Below are positions 41,478 through 50,098 of a DNA stretch of 55,706 nt, in pieces. Where the stretch lies: positions 1 through 55,706 of the forward strand of contig CAMOUY010000003.1 in assembly GCA_946626785.1 (NCBI GenBank), given 5' to 3'. The DNA comes from UBA9732 sp003456855 (GTDB taxonomy: Bacteria; Spirochaetota; Spirochaetia; Sphaerochaetales; Sphaerochaetaceae). Both the position numbers and the translations under genes were made by a program. The notes beneath the pieces were generated by a model. It made no database searches. It was not told the origin of the DNA and worked only from the letters and a program-made list of their open reading frames with translations. Each line of letters begins with the position of its first letter. Position 1 is the first letter of the stretch.

Positions 41478-41804
41478 TCAGTATTCCTCTTTCTTCTTCA
41501 GAATCTTGGAGTAGAGAACAAAGTAAAGGACTATTATCACCACCAGGACAGCTATTGCTATATAGATGATGTTTATCTCAATGAGTCCCAGTGCGCCGTA
41601 GACGGCGAATGTGACTGCGGTCGCCACCTTCAGAAGACCATCGACCATGGCCCATTTCTGCACGGACTCTGGGGTGTAGATCTCCTTCTTGAAGAAGTCG
41701 ATGTCCTTGCTCTTTATCTGCTTGAACGCCTTGTAGAGGTAGTAGAGGGCCAGGCCCAGAATGACAAAATAGAGATAGTAGCTGACTTCGTAGGACTGAA
41801 ACAC
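41478..41804 (-). CDS. Small membrane protein, unknown
   Basis: 108 residues with three predicted transmembrane helices (YYLYFVILGLALYYLYKAF, VDGLLKVATAVTFAVYGALG, INIIYIAIAVLVVIIVLYFV) and a basic C-terminus KKKEEY. The start is GTG 41804, chosen because AGGAGG is placed 6 bases before it inside the end of the upstream regulator gene, whose stop lies one base upstream (41806-41808). It belongs to the same operon as the GntR regulator. No family recognised. Confidence 0.6.
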   Translation of the reverse strand: MFQSYEVSYYLYFVILGLALYYLYKAFKQIKSKDIDFFKKEIYTPESVQKWAMVDGLLKVATAVTFAVYGALGLIEINIIYIAIAVLVVIIVLYFVLYSKILKKKEEY

Positions 41805-41805
41805 C

Positions 41806-42468
41806 TTATGCCTCCTTCTTTCCCTCATCCAGGATCTTCAGAATGTTCCTGAGACTTCCCATGATGTGCTCCTTCATGTGGTTGAAGCATGATTCGCTGT
41901 CATGGGCCATCATATCATCGATTAGTCTTCTGTGTGAATTGAGTGTTCTGCTCTGCCTTCTTATCTCCGGCAGGGCGCTTGATGAGTATGAGCTGACCCA
42001 CATGTCGGAGAGAAGCTGCTTGAGCCTCTCGTTTCCCGAGAGGTTCCAGATGCACTTGTGGAAGGCCATGTTGTAGGAGCGGAACTCATCCAAGGTCATT
42101 GGAAGGGCCTTCTGGTCGGCATATTCCTGGATCCTGAGAAGCTCGGAGAAGTCTGTGGCGTTGGCAGCTGCATCGTAGGCGGCCTGGGCCTCAAGAACGG
42201 CACGGATCTCGTAGTGGTTTCTCAGAAAATGCTCGTCTATGCCCACTACAACGGCGCTTTTGTTCATTCGAAGAGTGAGAAAGCCGTCTTTTGCCAGACT
42301 CTGGAAGGCCTCTCTCACAGGCGTGCGCGATACTCCATATCTCTCTGCTATGGCTGTGAGTGCAATCTCCTCGCCAGGTTTGAAATGGCCTTCTATTATG
42401 GCGTCCTTGAGCAGGGTGGATATCCTGTCGCTCAGAGGGGCTGTCTCCAATTTGGTGTACTGAATCAT
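41806..42468 (-). CDS. GntR-family transcriptional regulator, FadR/FCD type
   Basis: A 220-residue regulator. The winged helix-turn-helix (IALTAIAERYGVSRTPVREA, about 34-53) is followed by a C-terminal FCD ligand domain, all helical, with metal-ligand candidates (FHKCIWN; SHRRLIDDMMAHD). ATG 42468 is preceded by GGGAG 8 bases away. It is divergent from the peptide ABC transporter, and a TTGTATACAA palindrome lies between the genes, so it very probably represses its own promoter and the transporter; the ligand is not predictable. Confidence 0.87.
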   Translation of the reverse strand: MIQYTKLETAPLSDRISTLLKDAIIEGHFKPGEEIALTAIAERYGVSRTPVREAFQSLAKDGFLTLRMNKSAVVVGIDEHFLRNHYEIRAVLEAQAAYDAAANATDFSELLRIQEYADQKALPMTLDEFRSYNMAFHKCIWNLSGNERLKQLLSDMWVSSYSSSALPEIRRQSRTLNSHRRLIDDMMAHDSESCFNHMKEHIMGSLRNILKILDEGKKEA

Positions 42469-42510
42469 CCGCAAACTCCCGAATCTACTTAACAAAAACT
42501 TAATTGTTTA

Positions 42511-42520
42511 TTGTATACAA
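42511..42520. promoter_or_regulatory. Candidate GntR/FadR-type operator
   Basis: TTGTATACAA is a perfect 10-base palindrome of the T-G-T-n-A-C-A class recognised by many FCD regulators. It is 43 bases upstream of the regulator start, and a partial copy (AATACAAT) follows directly. Confidence 0.5.
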
Positions 42521-42623
42521 AATACAATATCACTCATTTCTTAAAAAGTCAATAAAAATAATTCATTTAAATAAAAGGAGATAATAAACAAAAACCCGCA
42601 AACACAAATAAATAAAATTAAGG

Positions 42624-42652
42624 TTGCAGTTTCGAATTTTGCAATGGATAAT
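42624..42652 (+). promoter_or_regulatory. Promoter of the peptide ABC transporter operon
   Basis: TTGCAG (42624-42629), 17-base spacer, GATAAT (42647-42652), with AAGGAGAAAAAAC as RBS before ATG 42677. Leader of about 18 bases. Confidence 0.6.
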
Positions 42653-42676
42653 GAAGATACAAAAAGGAGAAAAAAC

Positions 42677-44197
42677 ATGAGAAAACTATTTGTAGTCTTA
42701 ATTTGTTTATCCATTGTTTCCGCTTTCGCATTCGCAGGCGGAGCATCTGAGCAGGGAACTTCAAGTGGTGAAGTGCAATATAAGGAATCCGTTGTCTGTG
42801 CTGATGGAAGCCAGATCACAACAGGTGACCCTCAGATGATCAACAACCTCCAGCACAACAGACTCTTCAAGTGCTCTCATAACACACTCGTGTCCTATGA
42901 CAGCGCAAATGCTGAGTATCTCCCTGAGCTGGCAACAAGCTGGGAGTGGAACGCAGATCTTACAGAGCTGACACTTAAGCTCAGAGAGGATGTCGTGTTC
43001 CACAACGGCGAGAAGTTCACAGCCGCTGACGTCAAGTATTCCTACGAGAGAATCATGGGCCTCAACTCGACAGCTTCATCGAAGTTCGTCGGAATCCTGG
43101 ACCACGTAGAGGTCATCGATGACTACACAGTCAAGCTTGTCATGGCAAATGTCAACGTCGACTGGCTCGACACACTTGCACTGCCTCTTGCCTCAATCGT
43201 AAACCAGAAGGCAATCGAGGCCGATGAGCTCAAGGGACCATGGGTTGGAACAGGTCTCTGGGTCATCACAGAGCTCGAGGAAGGCGACCACGTCAAGATG
43301 GTCAAGAACGACAACTACTGGGGCGAGCAGACTCCTACCAGAGAGCTTGAGCTGCGCTACATCCCAGAGGCATCAGCAAGACTGATTGCCCTTCAGAACG
43401 GCGAGGTCGATGTTTGTATCAGCCCGGCCAGCACAGAAGAGGCATTCGTAGAGGAGGATCCGAACCTCGAGCTGATCAGACTTGCAGGATCAACCTGCTG
43501 CTACTTCGCATTCAACACCTCAAAGGGACCTGGTGCTGACGAGAACCTCAGACTTGCACTTGCCCACTGCATCAACTACGACGACATCATCCTTGGTGCC
43601 GCCTCCGGTCAGGGAACAAGAGCAGTCACCAACTGGGGTCCTGCAACCTTCGGTTACTACGATGGCTTCGGCGATTACACCTTCGATCTTGAGCTTGCAA
43701 AGCAGTATCTGGCAAAGTCCGAGTACAAGACACTCACAATCTCAGTCAAGGATTCAGCAAGACTCCGTGCAGCACAGATCATCCAGGCAAACGCCAAGGA
43801 GATCGGCCTTACAATCAACATCGAAGAGCTTGAGCCTGCAGCACTGACAAAGAAGAGTGCATTCAAGACAGCCGAGCACGAGTCAATGCTCTACACACTT
43901 GGTTGGAACAGCTATGGTGATGACGCAAGCCGTCCATACGGTGTCGGATCCAACACCAACAAGGCAACCCTGTCAGACGCAAGAGTCCAGGAGCTGCTCG
44001 AGCTGGGTAGATCAACAACCGACAAGGCCACCAGAGAGAAGTACTATGCTGAGATCCAGACTCTGAACCATGAGCATGCATGGTACATCCCTCTCTACTA
44101 CTCAGAGCTGACAATGGCAATCAACAAGGGCGTCAGCGGAGTCATTTGGGAAGGACACCAGAGCCACGACTACTCCAACATCGTTGTCACACTGTAA
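42677..44197 (+). CDS. Peptide ABC transporter substrate-binding protein (family 5)
   Basis: A 506-residue periplasmic binding protein of the DppA/OppA type (SBP_bac_5). The signal peptide RKLFVVLICLSIVSAFAFAG ends in AFAGGASEQG, a type I site with no lipobox Cys, as is common in spirochaete solute-binding proteins. Family blocks include LATSWEWNADLTELTLKLRE, VVFHNGEKFTAADVKYSYER, ALAHCINYDDIILGAASGQG and YYAEIQTLNHEHAWYIPLYY. Start chosen from AAGGAGAAAAAAC. It heads an operon with two permeases and two ATPases. Ligand: likely di/oligopeptides, though family 5 also binds nickel or sugars. Confidence 0.88.
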   Translation: MRKLFVVLICLSIVSAFAFAGGASEQGTSSGEVQYKESVVCADGSQITTGDPQMINNLQHNRLFKCSHNTLVSYDSANAEYLPELATSWEWNADLTELTLKLREDVVFHNGEKFTAADVKYSYERIMGLNSTASSKFVGILDHVEVIDDYTVKLVMANVNVDWLDTLALPLASIVNQKAIEADELKGPWVGTGLWVITELEEGDHVKMVKNDNYWGEQTPTRELELRYIPEASARLIALQNGEVDVCISPASTEEAFVEEDPNLELIRLAGSTCCYFAFNTSKGPGADENLRLALAHCINYDDIILGAASGQGTRAVTNWGPATFGYYDGFGDYTFDLELAKQYLAKSEYKTLTISVKDSARLRAAQIIQANAKEIGLTINIEELEPAALTKKSAFKTAEHESMLYTLGWNSYGDDASRPYGVGSNTNKATLSDARVQELLELGRSTTDKATREKYYAEIQTLNHEHAWYIPLYYSELTMAINKGVSGVIWEGHQSHDYSNIVVTL

Positions 44198-44226
44198 ACC
44201 TTTCAAGCATTTAAGAATTGGATTCA

Positions 44227-44259
44227 GGAAACAGCGCCCTGAAAAGCGGCGCTGTTTCC
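44227..44259 (+). promoter_or_regulatory. Stem-loop between the binding protein and permease genes
   Basis: GGAAACAGCGCC (44227-44238) and GGCGCTGTTTCC (44248-44259) form a perfect 12-bp stem around a 9-base loop. No T tract. Such hairpins stabilise the upstream mRNA and give binding proteins higher expression than the permeases. Confidence 0.7.
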
Positions 44260-44292
44260 ATAACTTGAGAAAAAAAACATAGAGGAGGAAGG

Positions 44293-45261
44293 ATGCATCG
44301 TTACGTAATAAAGAGAATCCTTCTGCTGATTCCTGTAATAATCGGCGTTTCGTTCATGATCTACTTCATCATGGACCTGGCTCCCGGAAACATCATCACA
44401 CAGCTTGTCGGTGAGGATGCCACAGAGGAGCAGATAGCTGCACTGGAGCATGAATATGGATACGACCGCTCCGTGTTCTATAGATATGGAAAGTACATGC
44501 TTGGGCTTCTGCATGGAGATCTGGGCACTTCATATATAACGAAGAAGCCTGTTTGGGACATGTATATAGCAAAGCTCCCGAACACCTTCTGGCTTGCAAT
44601 CGGTGCAAGCGTGGTTGCCATCGGACTCAGCATTCCGCTTGGAATAGTCTCCGCTGTCAAGAGCGGATCTCTGATGGACAACTCCTGTATGGTCCTGGCC
44701 CTGCTGGGTCTGTCCATGCCGAACTTCTGGCTTGGACTTCTGCTAATCATAGAGTTCTCGCTGAATCTGGGCTGGTTCCCGTCCGGAGGTTTCAGGGGCT
44801 TCAGCTCCATAATACTTCCGGCAATCACAATCGGAACCGGACACATGGCAGTCATGACCAGAACCACAAGATCATCGATGATCGACGTCATCAGGCAGGA
44901 CTATCTGAGAACCGCAAGGGCAAAGGGAGTTTCCGAGTACAAAGTCATCACAAAGCATGCCTTCAGAAACGCATTCATCCCGATTCTGACCATCATCGGC
45001 GGCCAGCTGTGCGCTGGAATCGGCGGTGCCGCATTGACCGAGACGGTCTTCGCCTGGCCAGGTATCGGAAGACTGATCATCGACTATGTGCACCAGCGTG
45101 ACGTCCCGGTTGTAACGGGAGCCATCATCATGACCACGATGATAACCGGTGTCATACACCTGCTGGTCGACCTTCTGTATGCGGTTGTGGACCCTAGAAT
45201 CAAGGCCAAGTACAGCCGCAAGGGCGCAAAGAAGATCAAAATCAAGAAGGAGGCGGCATAA
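44293..45261 (+). CDS. Peptide ABC transporter permease, DppB type
   Basis: A 322-residue inner-membrane permease with six helices. N-terminus MHRYVIKRILLLIPVIIGVSF, and the binding-protein-dependent permease domain with the EAA loop (DYLRTARAKGVSEYKVITKH). RBS AGAGGAGGAAGG precedes ATG 44293, so the start is firm. It forms the dimer partner of the next gene; the two overlap by one base (TAATG). Confidence 0.93.
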   Translation: MHRYVIKRILLLIPVIIGVSFMIYFIMDLAPGNIITQLVGEDATEEQIAALEHEYGYDRSVFYRYGKYMLGLLHGDLGTSYITKKPVWDMYIAKLPNTFWLAIGASVVAIGLSIPLGIVSAVKSGSLMDNSCMVLALLGLSMPNFWLGLLLIIEFSLNLGWFPSGGFRGFSSIILPAITIGTGHMAVMTRTTRSSMIDVIRQDYLRTARAKGVSEYKVITKHAFRNAFIPILTIIGGQLCAGIGGAALTETVFAWPGIGRLIIDYVHQRDVPVVTGAIIMTTMITGVIHLLVDLLYAVVDPRIKAKYSRKGAKKIKIKKEAA

Positions 45262-46148
45262 TGGCAAAACAGAAACTAGTCTCCCGTCAGTATAGAAAGA
45301 GAACCAAGGCCGGTGAGGTCTGGCACAGACTGAAGAAGAACAAGGGAGCCATGGCAGGACTGGCAATCATTGTCATCCTGGCTCTTGTTGCAATCTTCGC
45401 CAACGTCCTTGTCGACTATGACACACAGGTCATTGGAATGACGCTTAAGGACAGGCTGCAGCATCCAAGCAGGCAGCACATCATGGGAACCGATGACCTC
45501 GGACGTGACATATTCGCACGTCTGATCTACGGCTCCAGATTCAGCCTGTCAGTCGGTGTCGTTGCAGTTGCGATCGCAGTTGTTGCAGGTGTCATACTTG
45601 GAGCCTTTGCAGGCTACTATACAGGTGGAATAGTCGAGGACATCATCATGAGGTTCACCGACATCTTCGCCTCGGTCCCGAACCTGCTGATGGCAATTGT
45701 CATCGTCGCGGCCCTTGGTGCCAACACCGTGAATCTGATGATATCCGTCGGAGTCACCTCGATTCCGCAGTTCGTCAGAACAACCAGAGCAGCGGTCCTG
45801 ACCGTCACAGGTCAGGAGTACATAGAGAGCGCCAGAGCCATAGGCGAGAGCGAGACGAAGATCATCTTCAAGCACATCCTGCCCAACTGTCTCAGCCCGA
45901 TCATCGTCCGTGTCACCCTGAGAGTCTCATCGGCGATCATCTCGGCCAGCTCACTGAGCTTCCTTGGCCTTGGTGTTCCTGCCCCGAGCCCGGAGTGGGG
46001 CTCGATGCTCTCAAGTGGAAGAGCCTACCTCAGAGGCTACAGCTACATGACGCTGTTCCCAGGTCTGGCGATCATGATCACAGTCCTTGCCTTCAACATG
46101 GTCGGTGACGGCCTGCGTGATGCAATGGACCCGAAACTCAAGAAGTAA
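45261..46148 (+). CDS. Peptide ABC transporter permease, DppC type
   Basis: A 295-residue permease. The N-terminal NKGAMAGLAIIVILALVAIF helix and HIMGTDDLGRDIFARLIYGS are hallmarks of DppC/OppC. The EAA motif ESARAIGESETKIIFKHILP and LSFLGLGVPAPSPEWGSMLS follow. Start ATG 45261 shares the last base of the DppB stop. It pairs with DppB to form the membrane channel. Confidence 0.93.
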   Translation: MAKQKLVSRQYRKRTKAGEVWHRLKKNKGAMAGLAIIVILALVAIFANVLVDYDTQVIGMTLKDRLQHPSRQHIMGTDDLGRDIFARLIYGSRFSLSVGVVAVAIAVVAGVILGAFAGYYTGGIVEDIIMRFTDIFASVPNLLMAIVIVAALGANTVNLMISVGVTSIPQFVRTTRAAVLTVTGQEYIESARAIGESETKIIFKHILPNCLSPIIVRVTLRVSSAIISASSLSFLGLGVPAPSPEWGSMLSSGRAYLRGYSYMTLFPGLAIMITVLAFNMVGDGLRDAMDPKLKK

Positions 46149-46159
46149 GGAGGCCGATG

Positions 46160-47167
46160 ATGAGCGAAGAGAAGAAACTTCTGGTTGTTGACCACCTTAC
46201 AGTCAACTATGAGCTTGAGGACGAGACCGTAGAGGCCGTCCGTGACGTCAGCTTCACCTTGGATAAGGGAAAGACCCTTGGTCTGGTAGGAGAGACGGGC
46301 GCCGGAAAGACAACCACAGCACTTTCCATTCTTAACCTGATCCCGGATCCACCTGGAGTCATAAAGGGTGGAACTATAGAGCTTGAGGGGCAGAGCGTCC
46401 TTGAGAAAAGCGCAAAGGAGATGTCCCACATCAGAGGAAAGGAAGTCTCCATGATCTTCCAGGACCCTATGACAAGTCTCAACCCGGTCTTCACCGTTGG
46501 AGACCAGATCGCTGAGTCCATCATGATCCATGAGAAGCTGGACAAGAAGGAAGCATTCGAGAAGGCCAAGGAGATGCTGGAGATTGTAGGAATCCCGGGC
46601 GAGAGAGCCTATGAGTTCCCGCACCAGTTCTCAGGTGGCATGAAGCAGCGTGTGGTCATTGCCATTGCACTGGCCTGCAACCCGCAGATTCTGATAGCCG
46701 ACGAGCCTACAACCGCATTGGACGTGACGATCCAGGCACAGGTCCTGGATCTGATGAAGGGTCTGAAGAAGAAGTACGGAATGGCCATGATCCTGATAAC
46801 GCATGACCTTGGAATCATTGCCGAGACCTGCGATGACGTTGCAGTCATGTACGCAGGACAGATAATCGAGCGCGGAACGCTTGAGGAGATCTTCAACCAT
46901 GCAAGGCATCCTTACACTGAAGGTCTTTTCAACAGTCTGCCGAACATCGCCGACAGAAAGGAGAGGCTGAAGCCCATTCCAGGCTTGATGCCGGACCCGA
47001 CAAAGCTGCCTAAGGGCTGCGCCTTCGCACCTAGATGCCCGTATGCAAGGCCTGACTGCATAGAGGTGATGCCAGAGGAGACCTTCTTCGGTGGCACCCA
47101 CTACTGCAGATGCAACGCCTACAAGGAAGAGGGCTTCCACATTGAAAGGGAGGATATTGAGGTATGA
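46160..47167 (+). CDS. Peptide ABC transporter ATPase, DppD type
   Basis: A 335-residue nucleotide-binding subunit. Walker A LGLVGETGAGKTTTALSILN, Q-loop IFQDPMTSLNPVFTVGDQI, signature FSGGMKQRVVIAIAL (a canonical SGG), Walker B ILIADEPTTALDVTIQAQ, and the H-loop ILITHDLG. The C-terminal oligopeptide/dipeptide extension has a cysteine motif (CAFAPRCPYARPDC) typical of DppD/OppD. GGAGG spaced 7 bases before ATG 46160 supports this start over the ATG three bases earlier. The stop overlaps DppF (ATGA). Confidence 0.93.
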   Translation: MSEEKKLLVVDHLTVNYELEDETVEAVRDVSFTLDKGKTLGLVGETGAGKTTTALSILNLIPDPPGVIKGGTIELEGQSVLEKSAKEMSHIRGKEVSMIFQDPMTSLNPVFTVGDQIAESIMIHEKLDKKEAFEKAKEMLEIVGIPGERAYEFPHQFSGGMKQRVVIAIALACNPQILIADEPTTALDVTIQAQVLDLMKGLKKKYGMAMILITHDLGIIAETCDDVAVMYAGQIIERGTLEEIFNHARHPYTEGLFNSLPNIADRKERLKPIPGLMPDPTKLPKGCAFAPRCPYARPDCIEVMPEETFFGGTHYCRCNAYKEEGFHIEREDIEV

Positions 47168-48126
47168 GCGACATCCTGTTAGAGGTTAAGAACCTGAAAA
47201 AGTACTTCAAGACATCCAGAGGAGCCCTTCACGCTGTCGATGATGTCTCGTTTACCATTGAACGTGGTAAAACTTTGGGTATTGTCGGCGAATCAGGCTG
47301 TGGAAAGTCCACAACCGGCCGCTGTATCATGCGTCTTATAGAGCCTACGTCCGGTCAGGTCATCTTCGATGGCAAGGACCTGTCAAAGCTAAGCCCCAGA
47401 CAGATGAGAAAGGAGAGGAAGGACATCCAGATAATCTTCCAGGACCCGTTCTCGTCTCTGGACCCGAGACAGACCGTTCTTCAGGCAATTGCCGAGCCGA
47501 TCATCCAGAACAAGCTCATCAAGGGCACTGCAGCCATTGAGAAGCGTGTTCTGGAGCTGATGGAGACCGTAGGTCTTGCAGAGAGGCTTATCAACTCCTA
47601 TCCTCATGAGCTCGACGGTGGAAGAAGACAGAGAATAGGAATAGCCCGCGCACTCAGTGTGGAGCCGAAGATGATCATCTGCGACGAGCCGGTATCCGCC
47701 TTGGACGTCTCAATCCAGGCACAGATTCTGAACCTGCTGGAGGACCTGCAGGACAAGCTGGGTCTGACATACATCTTCATCACACACGATCTGAGCGTAG
47801 TCAACCATTTCTCGGATGACATCGCAGTCATGTACCTTGGAAAGATGGTTGAGAAGGCCCCTGCAGAGGAGCTGTTCGCCAATCCGATGCATCCATACAC
47901 GAAGGCCTTGCTTTCCGCAATACCGGTTCCGGATCTGAGATACAAGCAGGAGAGGATCCTGCTCAAGGGCGAGATCACATCACCTGTGAATCTTCCGGAT
48001 CAGTGCCGATTCAAGAAGCGCTGCTACATGCCGTGCGAGAAGTGCGAAGGCTGCGAGCCCAAGCTCATAGAAGTCAGGCCGAACCACTTTGTGTCATGTC
48101 ATCTGTTCGATGTTAAGCAGGGTTGA
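47164..48126 (+). CDS. Peptide ABC transporter ATPase, DppF type
   Basis: A 320-residue nucleotide-binding subunit. Walker A GIVGESGCGKSTTGRCIMRL, Walker B MIICDEPVSALDVSIQAQI and H-loop FITHDLS. The signature is PHELDGGRRQRIGIARAL instead of LSGGQ; this ELDGGRRQR variant is known from part of the DppF family, so it is probably functional. C-terminal cysteines (CRFKKRCYMPCEKCEGCEPK) are more numerous than usual. It completes the operon's transporter, paired with DppD as the ATPase dimer. Confidence 0.92.
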   Translation: MSDILLEVKNLKKYFKTSRGALHAVDDVSFTIERGKTLGIVGESGCGKSTTGRCIMRLIEPTSGQVIFDGKDLSKLSPRQMRKERKDIQIIFQDPFSSLDPRQTVLQAIAEPIIQNKLIKGTAAIEKRVLELMETVGLAERLINSYPHELDGGRRQRIGIARALSVEPKMIICDEPVSALDVSIQAQILNLLEDLQDKLGLTYIFITHDLSVVNHFSDDIAVMYLGKMVEKAPAEELFANPMHPYTKALLSAIPVPDLRYKQERILLKGEITSPVNLPDQCRFKKRCYMPCEKCEGCEPKLIEVRPNHFVSCHLFDVKQG

Positions 48127-48150
48127 GTGAATAGGAGAGAGTTATAGCAA

Positions 48151-48930
48151 ATGAGTGAAAAGATAAGAATAAGATGGCTTACAAATGCATGTTTCGAGAT
48201 CCATGGCTGCGGCCAGGTTGTCCTGACGGACCCATGTCTTAAGCAGACGACATACAAGGGTTTCGATGCTGACTCTTTCGACCAGGTCGACCATGTTGTG
48301 GTCTCCCACCTTCATTGGGACCACATAACGGAACTTCCTGACATCTACCGGAAGTTCCATCCCTGCATCTTCACCGGTGTGATGGGTGCGGACCTTCTGG
48401 CCACCTGGCTGGACTGCAACACATCCTACATCTATCCGATGTTTCCTGACCAGGAGCTGGACATGGGACCTGTGAAGATCAAGATGCTGTACAACAGGCA
48501 CGCCAACGTGGACAAGTCGAAGAGCCAGCAGACTGCAAGGTGCATGGGCTATGATTTCATGAAGGACTATCCTGGAATGGATGCCCTGCAGAGCATGGGA
48601 GGCATGGAGATGTGCTCCTACCTGATCACCTTCGAGAACGGCTTCAAGGTGCTGTTCTGGGGTGGTGACATCTCCCACAGCCAGATCGCCCATCTGCGTG
48701 GCCTGAAGCCTGATGTGGCCTTCATACAATATTCGAAGCAAGGAGCGGAGGCCTACACCGAGCTTGCCAATGCTATTGAGCCCGGCGTAGCCCTTCCACA
48801 CCATACTGATCTGAAGAACGCCCTCCACAGCGAGATAGTCGAGGCCAAGATCGCCAAGCTGAAGGCCCTCTACAAGGGCAATCTGATCTGCCCTGAGAAC
48901 GGCCAGTGGATGGAGTTTGACGTCAAATAG
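48151..48930 (+). CDS. Metallo-beta-lactamase-fold hydrolase
   Basis: A 259-residue protein of the MBL superfamily. The HxHxDH motif is SHLHWDHITELPDIYRKF (about 48-65), with a later Asp in VLFWGGDISHSQIAHLRGLK and His in GVALPHHTDLKNAL. There is no signal peptide, so it is cytoplasmic. It lies 24 bases after dppF and 14 bases before the SGNH gene, and may be the tail of the peptide operon. Possible role in breaking down a transported ligand; substrate not known. Confidence 0.75.
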   Translation: MSEKIRIRWLTNACFEIHGCGQVVLTDPCLKQTTYKGFDADSFDQVDHVVVSHLHWDHITELPDIYRKFHPCIFTGVMGADLLATWLDCNTSYIYPMFPDQELDMGPVKIKMLYNRHANVDKSKSQQTARCMGYDFMKDYPGMDALQSMGGMEMCSYLITFENGFKVLFWGGDISHSQIAHLRGLKPDVAFIQYSKQGAEAYTELANAIEPGVALPHHTDLKNALHSEIVEAKIAKLKALYKGNLICPENGQWMEFDVK

Positions 48931-48944
48931 AGAAGGAGTGCACC

Positions 48945-49739
48945 ATGAAGAGGATACTTAAGGTCGCAGCTGTCATCCTTGCTGCCTTGCTCATGTTTAC
49001 ATCCTGTGCTTCCACAGGAGGGGCCATGCCGAAGAACACCGAGATGAGCATCCTCTTCATAGGCAACAGCTTCACCTACGGCAACAATCTGCCTTGGCTC
49101 TTCAACAACATCTGCGAGAGTGCAGGCTACAAGAACGTCAAGGCAGACTCCGTGATGGCAGGCTCCTACACGCTTGAGATGTTCTGCGACCCTGAGGACA
49201 AGTACTGCCAGGAGATCGACAGGAAGTTCGCCGAGAACAAGTACGACATAGTCATAATACAGGAGCAGAGCATCAGGCCGATCAACAAGTACGACAAGTT
49301 CCACGATGCCGCCAAGATCCTGACGGACAAGGCCAAGGCCAACGGTGCCAGGGTCCTTCTGTACCAGACCTGGGGCTATGCCGAGGGCTTCCCGGATCTC
49401 AGGTACAACAACCTGACCACCGACCAGATGGCCTACCAGCTTGCCGACGCCTACACGCGCCTTGGAGAGGAGCTTGGGGCGGAGGTCGTCTACTGCGGCC
49501 TTGTGATGCTTGATGTCTACAACCAAGGCACCGACATCCCGCTCTACCATGCCGATCTGAAGCATCCCGGGATGGGAGGCAGCTTCCTGGTGGCTCTGAC
49601 CTTCTACAACTACATCCTTGGCGCGGACACCACCAAGGTCCCTTACAAGCCTAACGCGCTGACCGAGGAACAGGCCGATCTGCTGAAGCAGGAGGTCATG
49701 ACCTACTTCTCCGAGCCTGTTACCTGGCCGCAGAGCTGA
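48945..49739 (+). CDS. SGNH-hydrolase-type lipoprotein (DUF4886-like)
   Basis: A 264-residue exported protein: signal peptide and lipobox KVAAVILAALLMFTSCASTG (Cys at about residue 22), then an SGNH hydrolase-like core. SILFIGNSFTYGNNLPWLFN holds the nucleophile Ser (GNSFT), DIVIIQEQSIRP is block II-III, and LKHPGMGGSFLVALTFYNYI has a His in the block V position. RBS AAGGAGTG. The family includes esterases/deacetylases on glycans. It closes the operon and is followed by a terminator. Confidence 0.75.
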   Translation: MKRILKVAAVILAALLMFTSCASTGGAMPKNTEMSILFIGNSFTYGNNLPWLFNNICESAGYKNVKADSVMAGSYTLEMFCDPEDKYCQEIDRKFAENKYDIVIIQEQSIRPINKYDKFHDAAKILTDKAKANGARVLLYQTWGYAEGFPDLRYNNLTTDQMAYQLADAYTRLGEELGAEVVYCGLVMLDVYNQGTDIPLYHADLKHPGMGGSFLVALTFYNYILGADTTKVPYKPNALTEEQADLLKQEVMTYFSEPVTWPQS

Positions 49740-49753
49740 AGATGAGCACCAAA

Positions 49754-49787
49754 CGGGCTGTCGTCAATGCGATGGCCCGATTTTTTT
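49754..49787 (+). terminator. Terminator after the SGNH gene
   Basis: CGGGC-TG-TCG pairs with CGA-TG-GCCCG around TCAATG (8 bp with a two-base internal mismatch), followed by seven T. Confidence 0.8.
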
Positions 49788-50098
49788 CAGCACAGATTTG
49801 AAAAACAAAAAATAGAAAGCAGAAAACGGGGAAAATGGACTTCTAGATTCAAAAAATTTTTTCTGTGCTGAAATCCATGCCCCATCCATATGCAAAGATG
49901 ATAAGACAGAATCCTTCAAGATGGAATTGCTCTCTTGAAGGAAAAAAAGATTGAAATATTTTTATTTCATTTAATGAAAATGAGATAGATAAGAAATCCT
50001 CCTCCAAATCAAAGAAAAATCTTAATCTTTTAGACGTTTTCGCCGTATGGGGATATGTGGCCCGTAGGGGCTGCTTATCAATCCATATGGAGGACAAT
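49788..50098. other. AT-rich gene-free stretch before the Rpn-like gene
   Basis: No gene is supported. It holds a 9-bp inverted repeat, CCTTCAAGA (49913-49921) and TCTTGAAGG (49933-49941), and a string of A/T-rich segments that likely carry the promoter of the nuclease gene. The composition is more AT-rich than the flanking genes, compatible with acquired DNA. Confidence 0.5.
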
